Shown here in pieces: positions 8,379-15,670 of a stretch of 50,505 bases of DNA. A program made the translations under genes and the position numbers. Numbering within the stretch: the first letter of the stretch is position 1; each line of letters begins with the position of its first letter. Source of the stretch: Bacteroidaceae bacterium (GTDB lineage Bacteria; Bacteroidota; Bacteroidia; Bacteroidales; Bacteroidaceae); contig JAFUPU010000048.1 of NCBI GenBank assembly GCA_017472635.1, positions 1 through 50,505 on the forward strand. Direction: 5' to 3'. The notes under the pieces were generated by a model that did not search any database, was not told where the DNA came from, and saw nothing but the letters and a program-made list of their open reading frames with translations.

Positions 8379-9707
8379 TTACTTTTTGAAAAACCAGCCG
8401 ACGTATGCGATGCCAATGGCAAACTCATTTTCGCTGTTATAGCGCCCTGAACCGAAAATCTTGGATGTGCCTATTTGACGGGTTGTATAGTCTGCTTTCA
8501 CTACCAGGTTTGGTAGGGCAAACCAGTTGATACCTACTGTCCACAGACTCGTCTGCAGGCGTTTGTCCATAGTCTGTCCCTTTTCACCTTTCTCTTGCGG
8601 ATTATAATATTCATAGTGGGCAAAGGGATAGATGACAGGGGCTTTCTTTTCGGGGAAGAAAGCACTAAGGTTGATGCCTGCCTCTATGCTATAGCTGATG
8701 ACATTTTTGGCAATGGGGGTCAACTTGCTGTAGGGGGCTTTGTTTGACTGGTATACCTTGCCGAGGGCGACAGGGTTGCCAAGGTCACCGTAGAGAATGT
8801 TGCCTCGTGCAGTCACGTATTTGTTGTGGTATTGTGCATCTGCCGAAAATATCTTCACAGGTATTTTGCCTACCGATGAGTAAGTTTGCATCTTGTCTGC
8901 ATTCTTTCCTGCGTCGGCACAATAGTAAGCTGACAGTCCCACGCGTAACCCTTCCACTCCTTTATAGTCGAGGCGGGCAGCATAGCCGGGTGAGGTAAAG
9001 TTGTCTTCTTCAAAGAATCCCTGTTTTCCACCTGCAACCCATCCGTTTCGGTCAAAACCATTGGCATTCAAGCCTGCCACTATCATTGCCTGGTAGTCGA
9101 AACGGGCATAACCTTTACCGAAAGAACCGAAAAGCTCGAGACCTGTTTCGTGCCAAGTACAAGGGATGAGGGTGCTTTCACCTTCGGGGCGTACGGTGCT
9201 GAAGAAATTGATGGACTCGTGGTGGGCGTTGGTCAATCCCACGGGTACAATGATATGACCCGCACGCACGTTGATGGAAGGGTGGATGAGTCGGGTGATG
9301 TGAAATTGTTCAAGCACCACTTCGCCTCCCTTCTCTATCTCAGTTTCGTATTCTCCATTTTCTGTGTTCTCCAATTCCATGGCAGAACCTGTACCGCCTG
9401 ATTCAAATTCAATCTCGGCACCCAATATCCATTTGCTGTTGAACTTATAGTCTAATGCCAGAATAAAGCGGGGGATACTAATCGTATTGCGGTCAGTCTT
9501 GGTGTTACCTTCTGTACCGCCATTGAATCGGTTGATTCCATAGTCTTTAAAAGCTGCAACTGCTTCGCCATACCCTCCGATACGGAATTGGCTGTACTCT
9601 TCTTTAGAGTGCTCGCTGTCTTCTTTTGTCGTAGCTGTAACTGCTGTAGTGAAAAAGGCTGTGAGCCAAAGCGATAAAGCTAATCTTCTTATTGTCTCTT
9701 TTGTCAT
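8379..9707 (-). CDS. outer-membrane porin, monocistronic
   Basis: This 442-residue protein has a signal peptide (cleavage probably after about residue 25) and then beta-barrel sequence to a terminal aromatic/basic end (YVGWFFKK). Segments such as VRAGHIIVPVGLTNAHHES and CTWHETGLELFG are typical of the O/P-like porin group of Bacteroidetes, which often lies beside iron or phosphate genes. Between it and the imelysin gene is the imelysin promoter, so it forms a separate transcript with its own promoter at 9736-9766. It is divergent from the di-iron regulator, and its promoter is almost a copy of the other two, so all three are probably controlled together. The solute is unknown. Confidence 0.85.
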   Translation of the reverse strand: MTKETIRRLALSLWLTAFFTTAVTATTKEDSEHSKEEYSQFRIGGYGEAVAAFKDYGINRFNGGTEGNTKTDRNTISIPRFILALDYKFNSKWILGAEIEFESGGTGSAMELENTENGEYETEIEKGGEVVLEQFHITRLIHPSINVRAGHIIVPVGLTNAHHESINFFSTVRPEGESTLIPCTWHETGLELFGSFGKGYARFDYQAMIVAGLNANGFDRNGWVAGGKQGFFEEDNFTSPGYAARLDYKGVEGLRVGLSAYYCADAGKNADKMQTYSSVGKIPVKIFSADAQYHNKYVTARGNILYGDLGNPVALGKVYQSNKAPYSKLTPIAKNVISYSIEAGINLSAFFPEKKAPVIYPFAHYEYYNPQEKGEKGQTMDKRLQTSLWTVGINWFALPNLVVKADYTTRQIGTSKIFGSGRYNSENEFAIGIAYVGWFFKK

Positions 9708-9735
9708 TTTTGTTATAATTGATTTTTTTCGGGTG

Positions 9736-9770
9736 CAAAATTAGAACTATTCTATCTTTCAGACAATACT
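9736..9770 (-). promoter_or_regulatory. promoter of the second porin, with GTATTGT motif
   Basis: On the minus strand, TAATTTTG at 9743-9736 (extended to TAATTTTGCACCC) is the -7 element, and TTG at 9766-9764 lies 20 bases upstream as -33, inside AGTATTGTC. The predicted start of transcription is near 9729, about 20 bases from the porin ATG at 9707. Confidence 0.8.
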
Positions 9771-9820
9771 TAAAACTTGGGTTTTTATAGAGGATTCTTT
9801 AGCGGAAAATCACAATTTTT

Positions 9821-9860
9821 AGGTATTGTGTATATATGGTATTATGGCTAATTTTGCACC
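9821..9860 (+). promoter_or_regulatory. promoter of the hemerythrin-LuxR regulator, with GTATTGT motif
   Basis: GGTATTGTG at 9822-9830 contains the -33 TTG (9826-9828). Twenty bases later is the -7 element TAATTTTG (9849-9856), continuing as TAATTTTGCACCG. The arrangement matches the other two promoters of the locus and suggests self-regulation. The predicted leader is about 90 bases. Confidence 0.78.
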
Positions 9861-9951
9861 GAAAAAGAGAGAGAGGGCAGAAGCCTTGTGGAAATATGGT
9901 TTTTGCTCCCTCCTTTTAGATAGATTTTTTTAAAAAAAAGATTGGGAAAAA

Positions 9952-10941
9952 ATGGCAACCGTTAACAATCAGCGTATATTGCGTCCTTATCGTCCATCAG
10001 ATAAGATGCGTGATTTGATAGAAGATAATAGCTTGTTGCTTATGGTGATGAATCGCTTTGGTATCTCTTTGGGGTTTGGCGACAAGTCGGTAAAAGAGAT
10101 ATGTGATATGCAGCATGTTGATGTCTCTACATTTTTGGTTGTAGCTAATTTCGTCAGCAAAAAAATATATGAAGATGGTAGGGCTCCGTTGCTTTCTTTG
10201 GCATCCTTGATAGACTATCTGAAACGTGCTCACTCTTATTTCTTGGATTACAATCTGCCCACTATCCGTCGTCGGTTGATTGAGTCAATTGATTGTTCGG
10301 GAGCCGACGATGTTGCTTTGTTGATACTGCGGTTTTATGATGAATATGTGACCGAAGTACGCCGCCATATGGAGTATGAGAATGAAACGGTGTTTGCCTA
10401 TGTGAGTGAATTGCTCAACGGAAGGTTGGACAAAGATTATAGCATTCAGGTCTTTGCCAATAAGCACAATCATATCGAAACCAAACTCGAAGAACTTAAA
10501 AATATCATCATCCGGTACTATTCACAGCAGGGGAACAATCGTTTGACTTCGGTTCTTTTTGATATCATCAATTGCGAAGAAGACCTGATGCTTCATTGCA
10601 TGGTAGAAGACCAATTGTTCGTTCCGGTTGTCTCTCAGACAGAAGCTGAAATGCGTACAAAGGCCTGTTCTTCTTCTCGTCAGCCGGAGGTGGCAGATGA
10701 AAGTTCGTCTGTCGCAGGTTCGTTGGATATTTTAAGTGAACGCGAGAAAGAGATTATCCGATGTGTGGCAATGGGGATGACAAACAAAGAGATTGCAGAA
10801 GAACTGTTCTTGTCAATCAATACGATTACCACTCACCGTCGTAATATCACGAACAAGCTGCAGATTCATACTCCCAATGGGTTGACCATTTATGCGTTGG
10901 TCAATAAGTTGGTCAAATTGCAAGAGATAAAAATGGGTTGA
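9952..10941 (+). CDS. transcription regulator: RIC/YtfE-like di-iron hemerythrin domain fused to LuxR-type HTH
   Basis: This 329-residue protein has three parts. Residues 10-70 resemble the ScdA N-terminal domain (MRDLIEDNS...NRFGISLGFG), but the paired cysteines usual there are replaced by Leu-Gly. Residues 85-225 form a hemerythrin-like bundle with candidate iron ligands H94, H139, E143, H172 or H174, H215 and E219; the 45-residue gap from H94 to H139 and the HxxxE pairs copy the di-iron site of YtfE/ScdA repair proteins. Residues 258-325 are a GerE/LuxR helix-turn-helix (LSEREKEIIRCVAMGMTNKE, then SINTITTHRR). It probably senses oxygen, nitric oxide or iron through the di-iron centre. It faces away from the porin gene and next to the iron/heme operon, its likely targets. 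Confidence 0.88.
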   Translation: MATVNNQRILRPYRPSDKMRDLIEDNSLLLMVMNRFGISLGFGDKSVKEICDMQHVDVSTFLVVANFVSKKIYEDGRAPLLSLASLIDYLKRAHSYFLDYNLPTIRRRLIESIDCSGADDVALLILRFYDEYVTEVRRHMEYENETVFAYVSELLNGRLDKDYSIQVFANKHNHIETKLEELKNIIIRYYSQQGNNRLTSVLFDIINCEEDLMLHCMVEDQLFVPVVSQTEAEMRTKACSSSRQPEVADESSSVAGSLDILSEREKEIIRCVAMGMTNKEIAEELFLSINTITTHRRNITNKLQIHTPNGLTIYALVNKLVKLQEIKMG

Positions 10942-11042
10942 TTTCTTGCTTTTTTTCTTTATTGGGCAGTCTCTTTGTGTCTGTTTGATTCAGATAATGC
11001 AAATTCTTTAGCTTTTTGTGCGGCTTATTCAGCCAAAATGTG

Positions 11043-11050
11043 TACTTTTG
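11043..11050 (+). promoter_or_regulatory. probable -7 element upstream of the GNAT gene
   Basis: TACTTTTG fits TAnnTTTG. A TTG at 11016-11018 is 24 bases upstream, a little far for -33. Transcription from here would begin near 11057 and rules out the more upstream in-frame ATG at 11018 as the true start. Confidence 0.5.
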
Positions 11051-11095
11051 CAAAAGTTTAGAACAATTTTAAAACAAAACAATTGTAATAAGAAG

Positions 11096-11596
11096 ATGTT
11101 TGTTACACGAAGAGCTACGTTGGACGACTGCCAACTCATTCGCAGTCTGGCAGAAATAGCTTTCCCGCATACCTACCGGGAGTTGCTCTCCCCCGAGCAG
11201 ATTGAATTCATGATGAATTGGATGTATTCGTTAGAGAGCATCCGAGAACAGATGCAGCAGAAGGGACATATCTACCTGATTGCCTATAAGGATGGAGAAG
11301 TTGCCGGGTATGCGTCAACCTGGAAGCAGGCTGAACATCTCTTCCATCTCGAAAAGCTTTATCTGCTTCCTCAGTTTCAAAAAGACCATGGTGGAGGTTT
11401 CCTCTTTCGTGAAATCATCCGGTTGGTGAAATCAATCCATCCCGAACCATGTACCATTCAGCTGAATGTAAATCGTTACAATGTCAATGCCGTAAGTTTT
11501 TATGAGCACATGGGAATGCATAAGGCAGACCAAGGCGATTTTCATATCGGAAACGGATACTATATGACCGACTATATCATGGAGATGGATGTTTGA
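11096..11596 (+). CDS. GNAT-family N-acetyltransferase
   Basis: This 166-residue protein starts at the ATG at 11096 (FVTRRATLDDC), which lies downstream of the promoter-like element; the frame is also open upstream from 11018. The acetyl-CoA binding region is recognisable at residues 75-115: VAGYAST, HLEKLYLLPQFQKDHGGGF, then the beta-strand/helix pair ending VNAVSFYEHMGM. It heads a probable operon with proA (70 bases downstream) and the succinylornithine transcarbamylase. The neighbours suggest an acyl-transfer step in amino-acid metabolism, but a general protein or small-molecule acetyltransferase is equally possible from sequence alone. Confidence 0.82.
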   Translation: MFVTRRATLDDCQLIRSLAEIAFPHTYRELLSPEQIEFMMNWMYSLESIREQMQQKGHIYLIAYKDGEVAGYASTWKQAEHLFHLEKLYLLPQFQKDHGGGFLFREIIRLVKSIHPEPCTIQLNVNRYNVNAVSFYEHMGMHKADQGDFHIGNGYYMTDYIMEMDV

Positions 11597-11666
11597 CCTC
11601 AACTGATGGAAAAGGAGTTATTTCAAAAAGTACACAACCAATCAATAACCAATAAAAAGGACGACA

Positions 11667-12914
11667 ATGGACTTGAAGATGACTTTTGAGCGTGTGCAGG
11701 CTGCCTCTCGTAGCTTGTTGATGCTGGAAACCGAAATGATTAATGAGATTCTGCAGGCTGTAGCAAACGAAGCGGTGGCACAGACTGACTATATATTGGA
11801 AGAGAATGCCAAAGACCTGGCACGGATGGACAGTGCCGACCCCAAGTATGACCGCTTGAAACTCACTGAGGCACGCATTGCCGATATTGCAGCCGATATG
11901 CGGAAGGTGGCAACGCTGCCTTCACCACTGGGTAAAGTGTTGAAGCACCATGTGCTTCCCAATGGGATGGAGTTGCAGCGCATCAGTGTACCCTTTGGGG
12001 TGATAGGGGTTATATACGAGGCACGTCCTAACGTGAGCTTTGATGTATTCTCCCTTTGCCTGAAGAGTGGGAATGCTTGTGTGTTGAAGGGCGGAAGCGA
12101 TGCCGATTGTTCTAATCGGGCTATCGTGCAGATTATCCACCACATGTTGTGTCACTATGGGGTCGACCCGCATGTAGTGGAACTGTTGCCGGCAACCCGT
12201 GAGGCTACAGCCGAGTTGCTCCATGCCGTCGGATATGTCGACCTGATTATCCCTCGCGGTAGCAGCAACCTTATTAATTATGTACGCGCGAATGCAACCA
12301 TCCCTGTCATAGAGACCGGTGCCGGCATCTGTCATGCCTATTTCGACAAGGCAGGCGACCTCCCGATGGGAACAGCCATCATCAACAATGCCAAAACACG
12401 CCGTGTCAGCGTATGCAATGCCTTGGACTGTTTGGTCGTTCATGCCGACCGGTTGCAAGATTTGCCGGAACTGTGTCGCCCCTTGGCAGAGAGCAATGTG
12501 CTGATTTATGCCGACGAACCTGCGTTGGCTGCATTGGAGGGAGCCTATCCGGCTGCGTTGTTGAAACCGGCAACCACTGAGAGTTATGGTACTGAGTTTC
12601 TCTCTTACACCATGGCGGTGAAGACGGTGGCGTCGATTGACGAGGCTTTAGAACACATCCGGCTGAACAGTTCAAAGCATAGCGAATGCATCATCACGCA
12701 AGATGCAGCCCGTGCCGAACGTTTCCTGCGGATGGTGGATGCAGCTTGTGTCTACCACAATGTTCCGACCTCTTTCACCGATGGGGCACAATTCGGATTA
12801 GGGGCAGAGATTGGCATCAGCACGCAAAAGCTTCACGCGCGTGGTCCTATGGCATTGGAAGAGATTACCACCTATAAGTGGATTATAAAAGGGAATGGAC
12901 AGATTAGAAAATGA
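11667..12914 (+). CDS. proA: gamma-glutamyl phosphate reductase
   Basis: This 415-residue protein has the usual length for ProA, an aldehyde-dehydrogenase-fold enzyme that reduces glutamyl-5-phosphate to glutamate semialdehyde for proline synthesis. Diagnostic segments are [16 protein letters not shown] (about residue 108), [14 protein letters not shown], the catalytic-Cys region [12 protein letters not shown] (about residue 215), and the C-terminal [20 protein letters not shown]. No proB is next to it in this window. The gene is followed after 15 bases by the succinylornithine transcarbamylase, so proline and arginine enzymes share a transcript. Confidence 0.96.
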   Translation: MDLKMTFERVQAASRSLLMLETEMINEILQAVANEAVAQTDYILEENAKDLARMDSADPKYDRLKLTEARIADIAADMRKVATLPSPLGKVLKHHVLPNGMELQRISVPFGVIGVIYEARPNVSFDVFSLCLKSGNACVLKGGSDADCSNRAIVQIIHHMLCHYGVDPHVVELLPATREATAELLHAVGYVDLIIPRGSSNLINYVRANATIPVIETGAGICHAYFDKAGDLPMGTAIINNAKTRRVSVCNALDCLVVHADRLQDLPELCRPLAESNVLIYADEPALAALEGAYPAALLKPATTESYGTEFLSYTMAVKTVASIDEALEHIRLNSSKHSECIITQDAARAERFLRMVDAACVYHNVPTSFTDGAQFGLGAEIGISTQKLHARGPMALEEITTYKWIIKGNGQIRK

Positions 12915-12929
12915 TATATATAATAAGGT

Positions 12930-13886
12930 ATGAAGAATTTTACTTGTGTGCAGGATATTGGTGATTTGAACACCGCCTTGCAAGAGGCTTTTGAGATAAA
13001 GAAAGACCGCTTTAAGTATGTTGGGTTGGGACGCAACAAGACGTTGATGATGATATTCTTCAACTCCAGTCTGCGCACCCGCTTGAGTACACAGAAGGCG
13101 GCGCTCAACTTGGGAATGAATGTGATTGTGTTGGATATCAACCAGGGAGCATGGAAGTTAGGGACCGAGCGCGGGGTCATCATGGATGGCGACAAGCCCG
13201 AACACTTGTTGGAGGCTATCCCGGTAATGGGATGCTATTGCGATGTGATAGGGGTACGTTCGTTTGCCCGTTTTGAAAACCGCGATTATGACTACCAAGA
13301 GGTTATTCTCAATCAGTTCATCAAATATAGTGGACGTCCGGTCTTCTCTATGGAGGCTGCAACCCGTCATCCGTTGCAGAGTTTTGCCGATTTGATAACC
13401 ATTGAAGAGTATAAGAAGACGGCTCGTCCTAAGGTGGTGTTGACTTGGGCACCCCATCCGCGTCCGTTGCCTCAGGCTGTACCCAACTCGTTTGCCGAAT
13501 GGATGAATGCCGCTGATTATGATTTTGTCATCACCCATCCTCAAGGTTATGAGCTTGACCCCATGTTTGTGGGGAATGCCCGTGTCGAGTATGACCAGAT
13601 GAAGGCTTTCGAGGGGGCAGATTTTGTCTATGCCAAAAACTGGGCTGCCTATACCGGCGACAACTATGGACAGATTCTCAGTAAAGACCGTGCCTGGACA
13701 GTGAGTGACCGCCAGATGGCTGTGACAAACAATGCCTATTTTATGCACTGCCTGCCGGTAAGACGCAACATGATTGTTACCGATGAAGTCATCGAAAGTC
13801 CGCAATCAATTGTGATTCCCGAGGCTGCCAACCGCGAGATTTCAGCAACCGTAGTGTTGAAGCGCTTGCTCGAAAGCTTGTCTTGA
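12930..13886 (+). CDS. argF': N-succinyl-L-ornithine transcarbamylase (argF')
   Basis: This 318-residue transcarbamylase has the carbamoyl-phosphate site S46-S-L-R-T-R51, HPLQ at 147-150 and HCLP at 273-276. Residue 90 is Pro (within GDKPEHLLEAIP), the position that in the Bacteroides fragilis enzyme selects N-succinylornithine, whereas acetylornithine enzymes have Glu there. Lys236 is also present, as in the succinyl enzyme. It therefore most likely makes N-succinylcitrulline in the succinylated arginine pathway of Bacteroides. A short hairpin (13902-13919) follows the stop codon. Family and substrate are well supported by known structure-function work on this enzyme group. Confidence 0.94.
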   Translation: MKNFTCVQDIGDLNTALQEAFEIKKDRFKYVGLGRNKTLMMIFFNSSLRTRLSTQKAALNLGMNVIVLDINQGAWKLGTERGVIMDGDKPEHLLEAIPVMGCYCDVIGVRSFARFENRDYDYQEVILNQFIKYSGRPVFSMEAATRHPLQSFADLITIEEYKKTARPKVVLTWAPHPRPLPQAVPNSFAEWMNAADYDFVITHPQGYELDPMFVGNARVEYDQMKAFEGADFVYAKNWAAYTGDNYGQILSKDRAWTVSDRQMAVTNNAYFMHCLPVRRNMIVTDEVIESPQSIVIPEAANREISATVVLKRLLESLS

Positions 13887-13968
13887 ACAATGCCTGCTGA
13901 GTTTCCGTAGATACGGAAATGGGAATGCAAATTCCATCAGATTTTAAGGCTGTGTTAAAAATAAATTG

Positions 13969-14093
13969 GGCACGGATTTCACGGATTGACACTTGACTTT
14001 ACGCCCGACTATACATTAATGAGAAAATCAAAAGAGCTTCTCAATAATCCGAAAGGCGAATAGCAGGTTTTATTTATCCGTGTCATCCGTGCC
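13969..14093. repeat. inverted-repeat pair of 'cacggat' type, MITE-like
   Basis: The left arm ggcacggatttcacggat (13969-13986) matches the reverse complement of the right arm atccgtgtcatccgtgcc (14076-14093) at 16 of 18 positions. Each arm is itself two copies of cacggat. The arms enclose 89 bases with no gene. It could be a small non-autonomous element or a dispersed repeat. Confidence 0.65.
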
Positions 14094-14590
14094 TAAAAAA
14101 TGGATGGAGTCATTTTGACGCATCCTCCCGTTGCTTTCTCCTCTCCATATTCTCTCTATTTCTTTATTCACTCCTTTCGTTTCACCTGCATCTTATTGTT
14201 TCTTAGCCGGATACAGGTGAAGGGAGTCCCTTTCACTGCCCATTCACTCCTTTCATTGGCTGATTGCATTTCGCGCGGTTTATTGGTTGCAAAAAGTGTG
14301 TGCCATTAAAGAGGTTGAAGGGTGTGAAAGTAGGATGAAAGGGCTTTCTTTCACCCGTAACCGCTTGCAATACAGTTTGATAGGGGAGAAATGAAACGAA
14401 CGGAATGAAGTGATGTGAATACAAGTATAGGAGGTGGAATGAGAATGTCAATTTTGTAGCAAACGATATAACAAATGTCTCATTTCACCTCTAACCGACA
14501 TAGAATGAAGGGATTACAGAGTGTCTCTTTTTTGAGGTGGATTGGTTGCTTGAAAAGTTCAGTTATGTCCTTGAGATATTCAAAGATCTC

Positions 14591-14670
14591 CAGGACTCAG
14601 CTCCACCGGTTGCAGGACCCAGCCGCGTGGGTCCTGCAACCGGGCGGTCTGAGTCCTGCCACTTTTTTCA
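14591..14670. repeat. long interrupted hairpin with following T run
   Basis: Outer arms caggactcag (14591-14600) and ctgagtcctg (14649-14658) pair perfectly. After a 5-by-5 internal loop, the inner arms ccggttgcaggaccca (14606-14621) and tgggtcctgcaaccgg (14628-14643) also pair perfectly around a 6-base loop. Six T follow at about 14663-14668. It could act as a plus-strand terminator, but a 68-base structure far from any plus-strand gene is more like a repeated palindromic element. Confidence 0.75.
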
Positions 14671-14798
14671 TTGCATATACACTTTTTCACAAACTGTTTC
14701 GTATCGCTGGACCATCTGTTTGTTCCCATTGATTTTTCACAGAGTCTGTATTATCCGATGCAAAAGTTGGAGGCAAATTCGTATTAGATGAGTAAGTA

Positions 14799-14847
14799 GA
14801 AAAAAAAGATGGCGCGGAAGTTTGCTACATTGAGCAACTTCCGCGTC
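14799..14847 (-). terminator. intrinsic terminator of the cstA operon
   Basis: On the minus strand, agcaacttccgcg pairs with cgcggaagtttgct (one bulge), and a run of eight T follows (complement of 14801-14808). It lies about 60 bases after the stop codon of the outer-membrane barrel gene. Confidence 0.85.
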
Positions 14848-14905
14848 ATTGTTTTATCAAATGTATACGCTTCAACTGTGCGAAGCACTTTATGCTTCAG
14901 GTAAA

Positions 14906-15409
14906 TCAGAAGTAGAGACCGAAACCGATTTTCAATCCTAATTTGCTGTAGTCGCTGTCCTTGAAGCTGAGGTCGTAGTAGACCGATGGCTCGATGGTGA
15001 CGGTGCGGCTGAGGAAGAAAGCATATCCCGCTTCGAGCGACCATAGCCCGTCGTTGAAGTCGGTGGTAATCTCTTCGTCGCCTTTGTACTCATAGTGCTT
15101 GAATTTGACACCGGTCCCCAAGAAGATGCCATTCTGTTGGAAGTAGTAGCGGGCACCCACTCCGAATGAAGCTGTGCGGTCTCCCTGTTTGTGATATACC
15201 CCTTCGGCATTGAGCAGCAACGCCAAGTTGTCGAACAAGAATGTTCCGGCAGAAGCCTGTACCCCCATGCGGAACTTTTCCGAACCGCTATAGGTCAGTC
15301 CCAATTCAGTGACGGCAGCGTTGAAATACCATTTGTTCTGTTCGAACTGTGCCCGTGCTGTCATTGAGGTGACAAGCAGGATGGCAAACATAGTCAGCAG
15401 TTTTCTCAT
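14906..15409 (-). CDS. small outer-membrane beta-barrel protein
   Basis: This 167-residue protein has a signal peptide ending TARAQ, eight or so amphipathic strands (FRMGVQASAGTFLFDNLALLL, then ASFGVGARYYF), and a C-terminal GFGLYF with the final Phe that the barrel-insertion machinery recognises. It belongs to the broad porin-family/OmpA-beta-barrel group. Its ATG overlaps the stop of the small membrane protein gene by 4 bases, so the two are translationally coupled. It is the last gene before the terminator at 14799. The function is unknown. Confidence 0.8.
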   Translation of the reverse strand: MRKLLTMFAILLVTSMTARAQFEQNKWYFNAAVTELGLTYSGSEKFRMGVQASAGTFLFDNLALLLNAEGVYHKQGDRTASFGVGARYYFQQNGIFLGTGVKFKHYEYKGDEEITTDFNDGLWSLEAGYAFFLSRTVTIEPSVYYDLSFKDSDYSKLGLKIGFGLYF

Positions 15410-15648
15410 TTCTTATTTTCGTTTTGTTTGTTAGTCCATTCTTCGTCCCGTTTGCGGGTGAAATCCTCTTTTTTCTTCAGTGTAAACCACAGCAGTCCGA
15501 TGATGACATACGACGCTATGACGGTAACCCACTTCTCGGTGTCGCTCATCTCGTTGTTGCGTGGGATGAAATAGACCGCCATGGCTGTTGCGTAGATGAA
15601 GAGTGCCAGTGGCAGTGCGATAGATTTCTTTATTTTCTTCTTTTTCAT
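15406..15648 (-). CDS. small two-helix membrane protein of unknown function
   Basis: This protein of 80 residues starts at ATG 15648 (MKKKKIKKS); the frame is open further upstream, but the upstream stretch looks non-coding. Two membrane helices are visible (residues 9-28 and 40-57), with a highly charged C-terminal tail (LKKKEDFTRKRDEEWTNK). It lies between cstA and the barrel gene and overlaps the latter by 4 bases. E. coli CstA is also paired with a small protein (YbdD), but this one is a membrane protein and does not look like YbdD. I do not recognise the family. Confidence 0.75.
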   Translation of the reverse strand: MKKKKIKKSIALPLALFIYATAMAVYFIPRNNEMSDTEKWVTVIASYVIIGLLWFTLKKKEDFTRKRDEEWTNKQNENKK

Positions 15649-15670
15649 AAAATCGGGTATAGGTTTTCGT

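Larger units (their letters stand above)
13887..14798. other. non-coding stretch of about 0.9 kb with palindromes
   Basis: No reading frame here looks like a real protein; the frames are short, overlap on both strands and match nothing I know. It holds a hairpin after the transcarbamylase gene (tttccgta / tacggaaa, 13902-13919), an 18-base inverted-repeat pair (13969-13986 and 14076-14093), purine/pyrimidine-rich text with repeated ttcactcctttc and gaaagg words (14120-14420), and a long hairpin at 14591-14658. It may be a decayed mobile element or a patch of genome repeats. Confidence 0.6.

Noticed and set aside
14100-14791. Several 60-85 codon frames in the 1 kb gap
   Set aside because: They overlap one another on both strands, run through repeats and hairpins, and match no family.
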